Below, in pieces: positions 1 through 6,843 of a DNA stretch of 64,000 nucleotides. Made by a program: the position numbers and the translations under genes. The notes beneath the pieces were generated by a model, which saw only the letters and a program-made list of their open reading frames with translations, was not told the origin of the DNA and did not search any database. Source of the stretch: Flavobacterium terrae (GTDB lineage: Bacteria > Bacteroidota > Bacteroidia > Flavobacteriales > Flavobacteriaceae); assembly GCF_900142035.1 (NCBI RefSeq), contig NZ_FQZI01000001.1:908193-972192 (forward strand), written 5' to 3'. Every line of letters begins with the position of its first letter. The first letter of the stretch is position 1.

Positions 1-183
1 AAGACAACTATTTTATGTTCAAAAGTGGTAATGAATGTTAAAGATAAAAAAGAAATAAAAGCTCCTAATAAAGGAAAAGTGGTTACTCAAAAGGAATACG
101 ATGAAATTGTTACCAAAAAAATGGAGGAATTGAGAGAGATGAATCAAGGGAGAGGTGGAATGCAAATGAGAATAGGCGGCTAA
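1..183 (+). CDS. C-terminal end of a GLPGLI-type secreted protein (partial)
   Basis: Only the last 60 codons are inside the window; the reading frame is open from base 1 to the TAA at 181-183. The visible tail has a charged helix (KEYDEIVTKKMEELREM) and a Met/Gly/Arg-rich end. A tail like this directly upstream of a CarboxypepD_reg/outer-membrane barrel gene is typical of GLPGLI family proteins in Flavobacteriia, whose function is unknown but which are usually co-encoded with such barrels. The family call rests on context and general resemblance because the diagnostic GLPGLI motif lies outside the window. A hairpin terminator follows within 25 bases. Confidence 0.55.
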   Translation, partial: KTTILCSKVVMNVKDKKEIKAPNKGKVVTQKEYDEIVTKKMEELREMNQGRGGMQMRIGG

Positions 184-206
184 TTTTATAAACTTAACAT
201 ATTTAG

Positions 207-233
207 GGAATCTCGTTTGAGATTCCTTTTTTT
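207..233 (+). terminator. Rho-independent terminator after the partial GLPGLI gene
   Basis: GGAATCTC and GAGATTCC form a perfect 8-bp stem around a GTTT loop, followed by a run of seven T. It ends only seven bases before the ATG at 240, so the next gene either depends on read-through or has a promoter overlapping this hairpin. Confidence 0.8.
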
Positions 234-239
234 GAAACC

Positions 240-2939
240 ATGAAAAACATTACTTTATTTTTTTTATTCATTACAACTTTTTCATTTGCACAAAGCGTAA
301 AATTTGAAGGCATAGTAAAAGATACCACTGGGGTTGCTTTAGAAATGGCTAATGTTATGGCCGTAAATCAGCAAACAAAAGCTGTCGATTCATACTCTAT
401 TACAAATGACAAAGGAAGATTCCAGCTTTTCTTGAATCCTAATGCTAGTTATAATGTTAGGTTTACCTTTTTAGGATTAAAAACTAAAAATGTTGCAATT
501 ACTACAGGTACAGAAAATATTACCAGAAATATTACATTAACAAATGACCCAACAGAACTTGCTACAATTGAAGTGGTAAGAGAAATGCCTGTTTCTGTAA
601 AAGGAGATACTATTATTTATAATGCAGACTCTTTTAAAAACGGTACGGAAAGAAAGTTAGAAGATGTGCTTAAAAAATTGCCAGGCGTAGAGGTTAATAA
701 AGACGGTGAGATTGAAGTTGAAGGGAAAAAGGTTCAAAAAGTAATGGTCGAAGGAAAAGATTTTTTTGATGGTGATACTAAAATTGCAACCAAAAATATT
801 CCTGCTGATGCATTAGATAAAATCCAAGTACTTAGAAATTATAATGAAGTAACAAACTTAAAAGGATTAGAGAATAATGAGGAAAGCGTTGCCTTAAACA
901 TTAAATTAAAGGAAGGGAAAAAGAATTTTTGGTTTGGAGATATAACAGCAGGAATCGGTGTTGGCCATAAAGAAGACAGACATTTAATTAACCCAAAATT
1001 ATTTTATTATAACCCAAAGTATAGTATTAATGTAGTTGGTAATTTGAATAATATAGGAGAGTTGCCACTAACTATGCAAGACTATTTTAAATTCACAGGT
1101 GGATTTAAAAACATGATGCGTAAAGGAGGAACTAATTTTAATGTCTCTTCAAATGATTTAGGAATTCTTGGTTTACGAAATAATAGAGCCAAAGATATCG
1201 ATACTAAATTTGGTGCTGCTAACTTTAGTTATAATCCTTCAAAAGCATTAACGATTAGTGGTTTTGGTATTTTTTCTTCAAATGAATCACAAATAGAAAC
1301 TAATTCAATTACAACAGGTTTGCCTAATAATGTTTCAGAAACAAGAAAAGATTTAGCAACACAGAGAACGGATTTAGGATTATTTAAGCTAAGTTCTAGT
1401 TATGTTCCGTCGACTAAGCTTCATTTTGATTATGATGCTTTATTGAAATTATCCGATCAAAAGGAAGCTACATCGGTATTCTCTAATTTGTTAAATGATA
1501 TATATACAACTAAAAAACAACAACCATTATCTTTCAATCAAAATTTAAATTACTATTATACATTAAATGATAAAAATGTTTTTGCTTTTGAAATGCAACA
1601 TTTGTATCAAACAGAAGATCCTTTTTACAATGCAAATCTTAAACAAGTACCAGTGTTTGCAAATTTGTTAACTGGATACAATCCTTTTCAAACACGAAAC
1701 GACATCACTCAAAATAGATTCGTTAAAACGTCAAAATTAGATACTAAGTTTGACTACTATTATATGCTTACTGCAAAAAGTAATATAAATATTACTGCAG
1801 GTAACACATATTCTTATCAAAATTTTGATTCTAGTATTTTTCAAATCTTGAATAATAATGTTCAAAATGATTTGACAGCTCCAGAGAATAATAACGATGT
1901 GAATTATAATTTCAATGACGTGTTTTTAGGGTTACATTATAAATTTTTGACAGGTAAGTTTACTTTTAATCCAGGCTTTTCAGTACATAATTATCAAACA
2001 AATGATGAGCAATTAGGTGCTTCAAATAAAAACTCTTTTAATCGAATTTTGCCAGATTTTTATGCTTTATGGCAGTTGAAGAAATCAGAAACATTAACCT
2101 ATAATTTCTCTCTGGCAAATAACTTTACTGATATAACTAAACTAGCCCAAGGATATGTGTTTTCTAATTACAACAGTCTTTTTAGAGGAAATAGATACTT
2201 AGAAAACTCTTTGTCACAAGTACATTCATTGAGGTATTTTAAATATAACATGTTTAATTTTGAAAATATTTTTGCGAATATAACCTACACAAAACAAGTT
2301 GACGCGGTAAAAAATAGAGCTTTGCTTATAGGTCCAAATAGAGTTTCTTCTGCAGTGAATATTGATTCAAATTTTGCTGATCAATCATTATCCGGTTTAG
2401 CAAATTATGGTAGATCATTTTTAAGATATTACAAAGCTTCTTTTGGGTTAAGTTTAAATTGGAGTGAATTTAATAATATTAGAGTGGCACAAGATGATTC
2501 AGAGTCTTTTCAAATAACAAAGTCTTTCGCTCAAAACTATAATTTAAAATTTTCTACAAATTTCAAGAAAGCACCTAATGTTGAATTAGCCTACAGTTAT
2601 TCAGTTAATGATAATTTTAGTGATGTTTTTTATACAGATAGTCCATCAGTAAAATTAGAATACTTTTTTTGGGATGCTTTTTCTTTTACTTCAGAGTATA
2701 GTTATTTTAACAACAGGAATAAATCTAATACATCAAAAAATCAATATGACTTTTTAACTGCAAACCTGATGTATCAAAAGAAAGATAGTAGATGGGAATG
2801 GAAACTATCAGGAACTAATTTATTAAACACTACTTCTTTGAATGATAGTAGCTTTGATCAGTTAGGAGGGCAAAGTAGTTTTTCTGCTTACTCGGTTCAA
2901 CCGAGATATATAATTCTTAGCTTAAAGTATGCACTATAA
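240..2939 (+). CDS. Outer membrane beta-barrel protein with carboxypeptidase-regulatory-like domain
   Basis: An 899-residue outer membrane protein. Residues 1-18 are a signal peptide ending FSFAQS. A CarboxypepD_reg-like beta-sandwich follows (about 22-105), then a plug-like segment (about 110-215) with the characteristic stretches GDTIIYNADSF, LKKLPGVEV and VMVEGKDFF. The rest is aromatic-rich alternating strands ending in a barrel strand (ILSLKYAL). This matches the TonB-receptor-like 'outer membrane protein beta-barrel family' of Bacteroidota. I see no obvious TonB box, so energy-dependent transport is uncertain. The neighbour upstream is a probable GLPGLI protein, a common pairing whose role is not established. 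The ATG at 240 is the only start that keeps the signal peptide. Confidence 0.85.
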   Translation: MKNITLFFLFITTFSFAQSVKFEGIVKDTTGVALEMANVMAVNQQTKAVDSYSITNDKGRFQLFLNPNASYNVRFTFLGLKTKNVAITTGTENITRNITLTNDPTELATIEVVREMPVSVKGDTIIYNADSFKNGTERKLEDVLKKLPGVEVNKDGEIEVEGKKVQKVMVEGKDFFDGDTKIATKNIPADALDKIQVLRNYNEVTNLKGLENNEESVALNIKLKEGKKNFWFGDITAGIGVGHKEDRHLINPKLFYYNPKYSINVVGNLNNIGELPLTMQDYFKFTGGFKNMMRKGGTNFNVSSNDLGILGLRNNRAKDIDTKFGAANFSYNPSKALTISGFGIFSSNESQIETNSITTGLPNNVSETRKDLATQRTDLGLFKLSSSYVPSTKLHFDYDALLKLSDQKEATSVFSNLLNDIYTTKKQQPLSFNQNLNYYYTLNDKNVFAFEMQHLYQTEDPFYNANLKQVPVFANLLTGYNPFQTRNDITQNRFVKTSKLDTKFDYYYMLTAKSNINITAGNTYSYQNFDSSIFQILNNNVQNDLTAPENNNDVNYNFNDVFLGLHYKFLTGKFTFNPGFSVHNYQTNDEQLGASNKNSFNRILPDFYALWQLKKSETLTYNFSLANNFTDITKLAQGYVFSNYNSLFRGNRYLENSLSQVHSLRYFKYNMFNFENIFANITYTKQVDAVKNRALLIGPNRVSSAVNIDSNFADQSLSGLANYGRSFLRYYKASFGLSLNWSEFNNIRVAQDDSESFQITKSFAQNYNLKFSTNFKKAPNVELAYSYSVNDNFSDVFYTDSPSVKLEYFFWDAFSFTSEYSYFNNRNKSNTSKNQYDFLTANLMYQKKDSRWEWKLSGTNLLNTTSLNDSSFDQLGGQSSFSAYSVQPRYIILSLKYAL

Positions 2940-2940
2940 A

Positions 2941-2968
2941 AAAAGCCCTGCATTGCGGGGCTTTTTTT
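2941..2968 (+). terminator. Rho-independent terminator after the outer membrane barrel gene
   Basis: AGCCCTGC and GCGGGGCT form a stem (one G-U pair) with an ATT loop and a run of seven T, starting two bases after the stop codon. Confidence 0.9.
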
Positions 2969-3100
2969 CTTGTAAAACAAAAAACAAATAATAAATGATT
3001 TATTATAGGTTGTGTTTTTAAATAATCTATAGTTTGTTTAGTTTGAGTTTTGATTTTTTAAGCAAAAATATCTTTTAAAGTGAAACTTAAAAATGAGAAA

Positions 3101-3127
3101 TAAAAAAAACCGACATAAAGCCGGTTT
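3101..3127 (-). terminator. Terminator of metK
   Basis: Read on the minus strand, AAACCG pairs with CGGTTT around a short loop with one mismatch, and eight T follow (the A-run at 3101-3109 on the plus strand). It lies about 20 bases beyond the metK stop. Confidence 0.75.
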
Positions 3128-3147
3128 TAATCGATAAAAATATTTTT

Positions 3148-4398
3148 TTATAAGTTAAAAGAAGCTTTTACTTGATCTACATAATCTAATTTCTCCCATG
3201 TAAATAACTCTACAGTTACAGTTTTTTCATTACCGTTAGGAGATTTGAAAGTTTTAGTAACAGTTTCTGGTTTACGTCCCATGTGGCCATAAGCAGCTGT
3301 TTCACTATAGATAGGATTTCTTAACTTTAATCGTTGCTCGATGAAGTAAGGTCTCATGTCAAAAATTTCTTCAACTTTTTTGGCGATTTCGCCATCAGTT
3401 AAATTAAGTTTAGAAGTCCCGTAAGTATTAATGTAAATTCCCATTGGTTTTGCAACTCCAATAGCATAAGATACTTGAACTAAAATCTCATCAGCAACAC
3501 CAGCCGCAACTAAATTTTTAGCTATGTGTCGAGTTGCATAAGCAGCAGAACGGTCTACTTTTGATGGATCTTTTCCTGAAAAAGCTCCACCACCGTGAGC
3601 ACCTTTTCCACCATAAGTATCAACAATAATTTTTCTTCCAGTTAAACCAGTATCTCCGTGAGGTCCACCAATTACGAATTTTCCTGTAGGGTTTATGTGG
3701 TACTGAATTTTATCATTGAATAAATGTGCGTATTGTGGATATTTAGCAATAATTCTAGGAATTAATATCTCGATAATATCTTTTTTGATTTTAGCTAACA
3801 TTTCTGCTTCTGGACCAAAATCATCGTGTTGAGTTGAAATTACAATAGCATCGATACGAACCGGTTTGTTATTGTTATCGTATTCTAAAGTTACCTGTGA
3901 TTTTGCATCAGGACGTAAATAGGTGATAGCCGAATTTTCTCTTCTTAAAGCAGCTAATTCTTGCAATAATTTGTGAGATAAATCTAAAGCTAAAGGCATA
4001 AAGTCAGTAGTTTCGTTAGTCGCATAACCAAACATCATTCCTTGGTCACCAGCGCCTTGCTCTTCTTTGCTTGCTCTGTCAACCCCTTGATTAATATCTT
4101 GTGATTGCTCATGAATAGCAGATAAAACACCACATGAGTTAGCTTCAAACATGTATTCGCTCTTTGTGTAACCAATTTTTTTAATTACTTCACGAGCAAT
4201 GCTTTGTACATCAAGATAAGTTTTAGATTTTACCTCTCCAGCTAAAACTACTTGACCTGTAGTTACTAAGGTTTCACAAGCTACTTTAGATTCTGGATCG
4301 AAAGCTAAAAAGTTGTCAATTAACGCATCAGAAATTTGATCAGCTACTTTGTCTGGATGACCTTCACTTACAGATTCTGACGTAAATAAATATGCCAT
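3148..4398 (-). CDS. metK: S-adenosylmethionine synthetase
   Basis: Makes S-adenosylmethionine from methionine and ATP in the cytoplasm. The 416-residue protein has the normal length and the family signatures: [12 protein letters not shown] near the N-terminus, [12 protein letters not shown] in the middle and [16 protein letters not shown] in the C-terminal third. The ATG at 4398 begins the canonical [17 protein letters not shown]. It is divergent from the metX operon and separated from it by a 718-base regulatory region. Its own leader carries a SAM-II-type riboswitch and a TTTG-N18-TACATTTG promoter, so it is probably feedback-controlled by SAM. Confidence 0.98.
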   Translation of the reverse strand: MAYLFTSESVSEGHPDKVADQISDALIDNFLAFDPESKVACETLVTTGQVVLAGEVKSKTYLDVQSIAREVIKKIGYTKSEYMFEANSCGVLSAIHEQSQDINQGVDRASKEEQGAGDQGMMFGYATNETTDFMPLALDLSHKLLQELAALRRENSAITYLRPDAKSQVTLEYDNNNKPVRIDAIVISTQHDDFGPEAEMLAKIKKDIIEILIPRIIAKYPQYAHLFNDKIQYHINPTGKFVIGGPHGDTGLTGRKIIVDTYGGKGAHGGGAFSGKDPSKVDRSAAYATRHIAKNLVAAGVADEILVQVSYAIGVAKPMGIYINTYGTSKLNLTDGEIAKKVEEIFDMRPYFIEQRLKLRNPIYSETAAYGHMGRKPETVTKTFKSPNGNEKTVTVELFTWEKLDYVDQVKASFNL

Positions 4399-4430
4399 AA
4401 TAAAATTATTTTTTAATTAATTTTAGTGAA

Positions 4431-4465
4431 GATAAAAAAAATAAGATTGCAGGGAAAGTGCTAAA
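4431..4465 (-). promoter_or_regulatory. Expression platform of the metK SAM-II riboswitch
   Basis: On the minus strand, TTTAGCA (4459-4465) is complementary to the aptamer's TGCTAAA, and TGCAATC (4445-4451) is complementary to the aptamer's GATTGCA. An eight-T run follows (4431-4444 region). The two stems would replace the SAM-II pseudoknot. I infer a switching platform, but whether it acts on termination or translation, and in which direction, cannot be settled by eye. Confidence 0.55.
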
Positions 4466-4473
4466 GGAGTTTT

Positions 4474-4523
4474 CTGCTTTAGCATTTTTTATTGAGGTTG
4501 CAATCAGTACAAATTTTTCCTCA
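4474..4523 (-). promoter_or_regulatory. SAM-II-type riboswitch aptamer upstream of metK
   Basis: Read on the minus strand the leader contains, in order: TGAGG (P1 5' arm, 4519-4523), AATTT (4511-4515), seven bases, TTGCA (4499-4503), CCTCA (P1 3' arm, 4493-4497), TAAA (4488-4491), four bases, GCTAAA (4478-4483) and CAG (4474-4476). The order and spacing [A/G]AUUU-N7-UUGCA-P1'-UAAA-N4-GCUAAA agree with the crystallised SAM-II aptamer as I remember it. The pseudoknot can form: UUGC pairs with GC(U)AA, and CUG with CAG. SAM-II riboswitches are known from Alphaproteobacteria and Bacteroidetes, upstream of Met/SAM genes. The aptamer starts within about ten bases of the predicted transcript start. 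Confidence 0.8.
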
Positions 4524-4536
4524 CGATTTTCGAGTG

Positions 4537-4566
4537 CAAATGTATGAAACGAAATTGAATTCCAAA
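4537..4566 (-). promoter_or_regulatory. metK promoter
   Basis: On the minus strand, TTTG (4563-4566), 18 bases, then TACATTTG (4537-4544). This matches the Bacteroidota consensus TTTG-N19-TAnnTTTG. The predicted start lies near 4530, giving a leader of roughly 130 bases that contains the SAM-II element. Confidence 0.75.
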
Positions 4567-4671
4567 TTATTCTTAACTTTTTTTTGATAAATTATGAAAT
4601 ATTCAAATTTCTAAATACGTAGTATTTAAATATAACTCCAAAAAGAAATTATGTTAAAATTCAATTTTTTG

Positions 4672-4703
4672 TTTGGTCAATTCAGAATTACTTCTAAACT
4701 TTG
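4672..4703 (+). promoter_or_regulatory. Promoter of the metX operon leader
   Basis: TTTG (4672-4675), 19 bases, then TAAACTTTG (4695-4703), a -7 box with one extra spacer base. The predicted start near 4708-4710 is only a few bases before the first leader-peptide ATG at 4714. Confidence 0.6.
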
Positions 4704-4713
4704 CAACATCAAA

Positions 4714-4797
4714 ATGAAAAAAATAATGAATTCAATTAAGCGATATATGTGTATTACAATGTGTGGAAATATTCTGCAGAGGGACACTGTTGCTTAA
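4714..4797 (+). CDS. Met/Cys-rich leader peptide 1 (attenuator)
   Basis: A 27-codon ORF starting a few bases after the predicted transcription start. Its middle reads YMCITMC; Met occurs at positions 1, 5, 12 and 16 and Cys at 13 and 17. Immediately downstream of the last Met/Cys pair lies CTGCAGAGG (4774-4782), which can pair with the 5' arm of the following terminator (CCTCTGC, 4829-4835). This is the layout of classical ribosome-mediated attenuation: a ribosome stalled at the Met/Cys codons leaves the antiterminator free, while one reaching the stop codon covers it. The inference is that it senses charged Met (and perhaps Cys) tRNA to control the metX operon. Confidence 0.75.
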   Translation: MKKIMNSIKRYMCITMCGNILQRDTVA

Positions 4798-4825
4798 TTT
4801 TGAATGAATCAAAAATATAAAGCTA

Positions 4826-4854
4826 AAGCCTCTGCAATTGCAGAGGCTTTTTTT
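4826..4854 (+). terminator. Attenuator terminator 1 of the metX operon
   Basis: AAGCCTCTGCA and its exact complement form a palindromic stem followed by seven T. The 5' arm is also complementary to GCAGAGG at 4776-4782 inside leader ORF 1, giving a mutually exclusive antiterminator. Confidence 0.85.
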
Positions 4855-4907
4855 ATAACACTAAATCCAACGAAACTTAAATTTTAAATAATCAGATTAT
4901 AATAAAA

Positions 4908-5018
4908 ATGAAAACTAAGGCAACAAAAAATACTATTAATATTTCAATGATGATGTGCATGTGTACTTGTATTCGTATGTATCACAATCATTATGGTTGC
5001 CAAAAGCGGAATAGTTAA
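4908..5018 (+). CDS. Met/Cys-rich leader peptide 2 (attenuator)
   Basis: A 36-codon ORF with a dense run SMMMCMCTCIRM (residues 13-24): five Met and three Cys within twelve codons. Downstream in the same ORF, CCAAAAG (5000-5006) is complementary to CTTTTGG (5048-5054) in the 5' arm of the next terminator. A ribosome halted at the Met/Cys run or at Met24 (4977-4979) would leave that strand free to form the antiterminator. It lies 54 bases after the first attenuator terminator, so the operon passes two Met-responsive checkpoints in series. No homologue search was possible. Confidence 0.8.
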   Translation: MKTKATKNTINISMMMCMCTCIRMYHNHYGCQKRNS

Positions 5019-5043
5019 TTTCTAGTTATAGTTCAAAACTAAG

Positions 5044-5078
5044 AGTCCTTTTGGTAACAATCCGAAAGGACTTTTTTT
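5044..5078 (+). terminator. Attenuator terminator 2 of the metX operon
   Basis: AGTCCTTTTGG (5044-5054) pairs with CCGAAAGGACT (5062-5072), one G-U pair, followed by a seven-T run. The 5' arm can alternatively pair with CCAAAAG inside leader ORF 2. Confidence 0.85.
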
Positions 5079-5116
5079 ATTCTGTCAAATTTCAAAATCT
5101 ATAAAAAATTTAAGCC

Positions 5117-5281
5117 ATGTTAGGAGTTAAAAACAAATTCAAAAGAAAAAAAGGAAAAGTATTCGATTCACTCAAATTCACTCAAAATGCTAGTGAATTA
5201 AAAAATGATTTAAAAGTAACTATTGCAGAAAGATTGTTGGTGCAAATCAATTCGGGAGAAAACGAAATATTATTTATATAA
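5117..5281 (+). CDS. Small basic hypothetical protein at the head of the metX operon
   Basis: A 54-codon ORF beginning ATG at 5117, 38 bases after attenuator 2, and ending 11 bases before the OsmC gene. The N-terminal third is very basic (KNKFKRKKGK); the rest is amphipathic and ends ENEILFI. I do not recognise a family. Its position as first gene after the attenuator and its tight spacing to the next gene suggest real translation. It could instead be the relic of a larger gene or a further regulatory ORF. There is no signal peptide or membrane segment. Confidence 0.5.
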   Translation: MLGVKNKFKRKKGKVFDSLKFTQNASELKNDLKVTIAERLLVQINSGENEILFI

Positions 5282-5292
5282 ATTCAAAAGTT

Positions 5293-5742
5293 ATGAGCAA
5301 TAAGGTAATAAGCATATCAGGATATTCAGGGAATGGAAATCAGTTTTTGGTGAAATCTTCTCAAATAAGCTTAGGCATAAGTAATTCTGTAGCTGGTGAA
5401 GAAGACAAAATCCCGTCACCAGCGGAATATTTACTAGCCGGATTTGCAGGAAGTATTAACGCAGTAGGGAAGTTGGTTGCCATTGAACTAGGAGTTGAGT
5501 TAAAATCTCTTGAAGTACAAGTTTCGGGAGAATTAGAAACTAAAAAATCCGAAGGGATTAAAACACGCTCTAGAGCCGGATTTAGAAAGATTGAAGTAGT
5601 GATTAAACCAACTTCAGATGCGCCTCTTGACGCTTTAAAACAATGGATGGATGAGGTTAAAGAAAGATGTCCTTTACGTGACAACTTGATAAATGAAACA
5701 CCGGTTTCGCTTACATTATTAAAAGAATATAATGCAGCGTAA
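5293..5742 (+). CDS. OsmC family protein (first of two)
   Basis: A 149-residue OsmC/Ohr-fold protein. The family motif appears as SPAEYLLAGFAGSINAVG, and a later conserved Cys sits in ERCPLRDN. The first family cysteine, normally in GCxxxD, is replaced by Ser (AGS), so the usual two-cysteine thiol peroxidase site is incomplete. It lies between the small ORF and metX in the attenuator-controlled operon, and a second, two-cysteine OsmC protein is encoded five kilobases downstream in the same operon. OsmC proteins act on peroxides or sulfur species. A link to sulfide handling during homocysteine synthesis is my inference from context. Confidence 0.8.
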   Translation: MSNKVISISGYSGNGNQFLVKSSQISLGISNSVAGEEDKIPSPAEYLLAGFAGSINAVGKLVAIELGVELKSLEVQVSGELETKKSEGIKTRSRAGFRKIEVVIKPTSDAPLDALKQWMDEVKERCPLRDNLINETPVSLTLLKEYNAA

Positions 5743-5798
5743 CTCACAATAATAGTAGGTTTCTCTTATCTGAAATCTATTTAGTTTTTGTTTTTTGT

Positions 5799-6830
5799 TT
5801 GTTAAAACTGCCTCTGGAGTTTAGGCTGGGGGCAGTTTTTAAAAAAGAAGTTTTGGAAGAATTATATAAAATACGACTAAAGGAATTTAAGCTTGAAACT
5901 GATAAAAAGGTTGATGTAACTGTAACTCTTACGTATCAAGTTTTTGGAAAACCGTTGCACAGCGCACCAATTGTTTTAGTGAATCATGCTTTGACAGGAA
6001 ATTCGAATGTAACAGGGGAGAATGGATGGTGGAAGGATTTAATAGGAGATGAGAAAGTTATAGACACTCAAAAATTTACAGTATTGGCTTTCAATATTCC
6101 AGGAAACGGTTTTGAAGACTCTGAAAATTTAATTGAAGATTACAAATATTACACAACAAAAGACATAGCTGCAATTTTTTGGAAAGGACTAGAACAACTA
6201 AAAGTTGAAAAATTATTTGCTGTGATAGGAGGGAGTTTAGGAGGAGGAATTGCATGGGAGATGCTTTATTTAAAACCGAATAGTATAGAAAACGTGATTC
6301 CAATTGCTACAAGCTGGAAATCTTCAGATTGGTTGATAGCAAATGTTTTAGTTCAGGATGCGATTTTAAATAATTCGAACAATCCAATACATGATGCAAG
6401 ATTACATGCCATGCTTTTGTATCGAACGCCAGAGTCTTTGCAGGAGAAATTCAATGGAGAGAAAAACGAAGAAAATGATTTGTATAAAGTAGAAAGTTGG
6501 TTAAAACATCACGGTAATAAGTTGTCACAAAGATTTGAATTATCAGCTTATAAGCTAATGAACCATCTGCTCAAAACAATAGGAGAAAACAGAAACGAAA
6601 AATATTTACTAAACACAATTAATAACACAACAGCTAGAATTCATTTGGTGTCAGTAAACACAGATTATTTTTTTACAGCAAATGAAATCAAAAATGTTTA
6701 CACTAAACTTAAACAACACAACGCAATTGAAGTTCAGTATTATGAGATCCAATCTAAACATGGACACGATGCTTTCTTGATTGAATATGAACAACTGAAC
6801 AAATTTTTAGCACCTATTTTTAATTACTAA
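5799..6830 (+). CDS. metX: Homoserine O-acetyltransferase-like alpha/beta hydrolase
   Basis: Activates homoserine with an acyl group, the first committed step of methionine synthesis. The 343-residue protein has the MetX landmarks VNHALTGNSNV and GWWKDLIGDEKVIDT, the nucleophile elbow GGSLGGG with Ser146, an Asp in VNTDYFFT and the catalytic His in SKHGHDAFL. The oxyanion/substrate loop is shorter than in classical MetX and reads NIPGNGFEDS. It is placed directly before aspartokinase-homoserine dehydrogenase. The start is a TTG at 5799; no in-frame ATG precedes the conserved part. Whether the donor is acetyl- or succinyl-CoA cannot be read from sequence with certainty. Confidence 0.85.
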   Translation: MLKLPLEFRLGAVFKKEVLEELYKIRLKEFKLETDKKVDVTVTLTYQVFGKPLHSAPIVLVNHALTGNSNVTGENGWWKDLIGDEKVIDTQKFTVLAFNIPGNGFEDSENLIEDYKYYTTKDIAAIFWKGLEQLKVEKLFAVIGGSLGGGIAWEMLYLKPNSIENVIPIATSWKSSDWLIANVLVQDAILNNSNNPIHDARLHAMLLYRTPESLQEKFNGEKNEENDLYKVESWLKHHGNKLSQRFELSAYKLMNHLLKTIGENRNEKYLLNTINNTTARIHLVSVNTDYFFTANEIKNVYTKLKQHNAIEVQYYEIQSKHGHDAFLIEYEQLNKFLAPIFNY

Positions 6831-6843
6831 AACAAACAAGACA

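Noticed and set aside
4445..4523. A SAM-I aptamer for metK, because GCAACC and TGCTAAA resemble S-box core pieces
   Set aside because: The other S-box elements (GAAAGG, GAGGGACT, ATGAAGCC, AAGGTGCTA) are missing, while spacing and pseudoknot pairing fit SAM-II.
5361..5747. Open frame opposite the first OsmC gene, and similar antisense frames opposite other genes (for example 7500-7889, 52289-52708, 43614-43913)
   Set aside because: These mirror codon patterns of well-supported genes on the other strand, have no promoter or family signal and contain atypical compositions.
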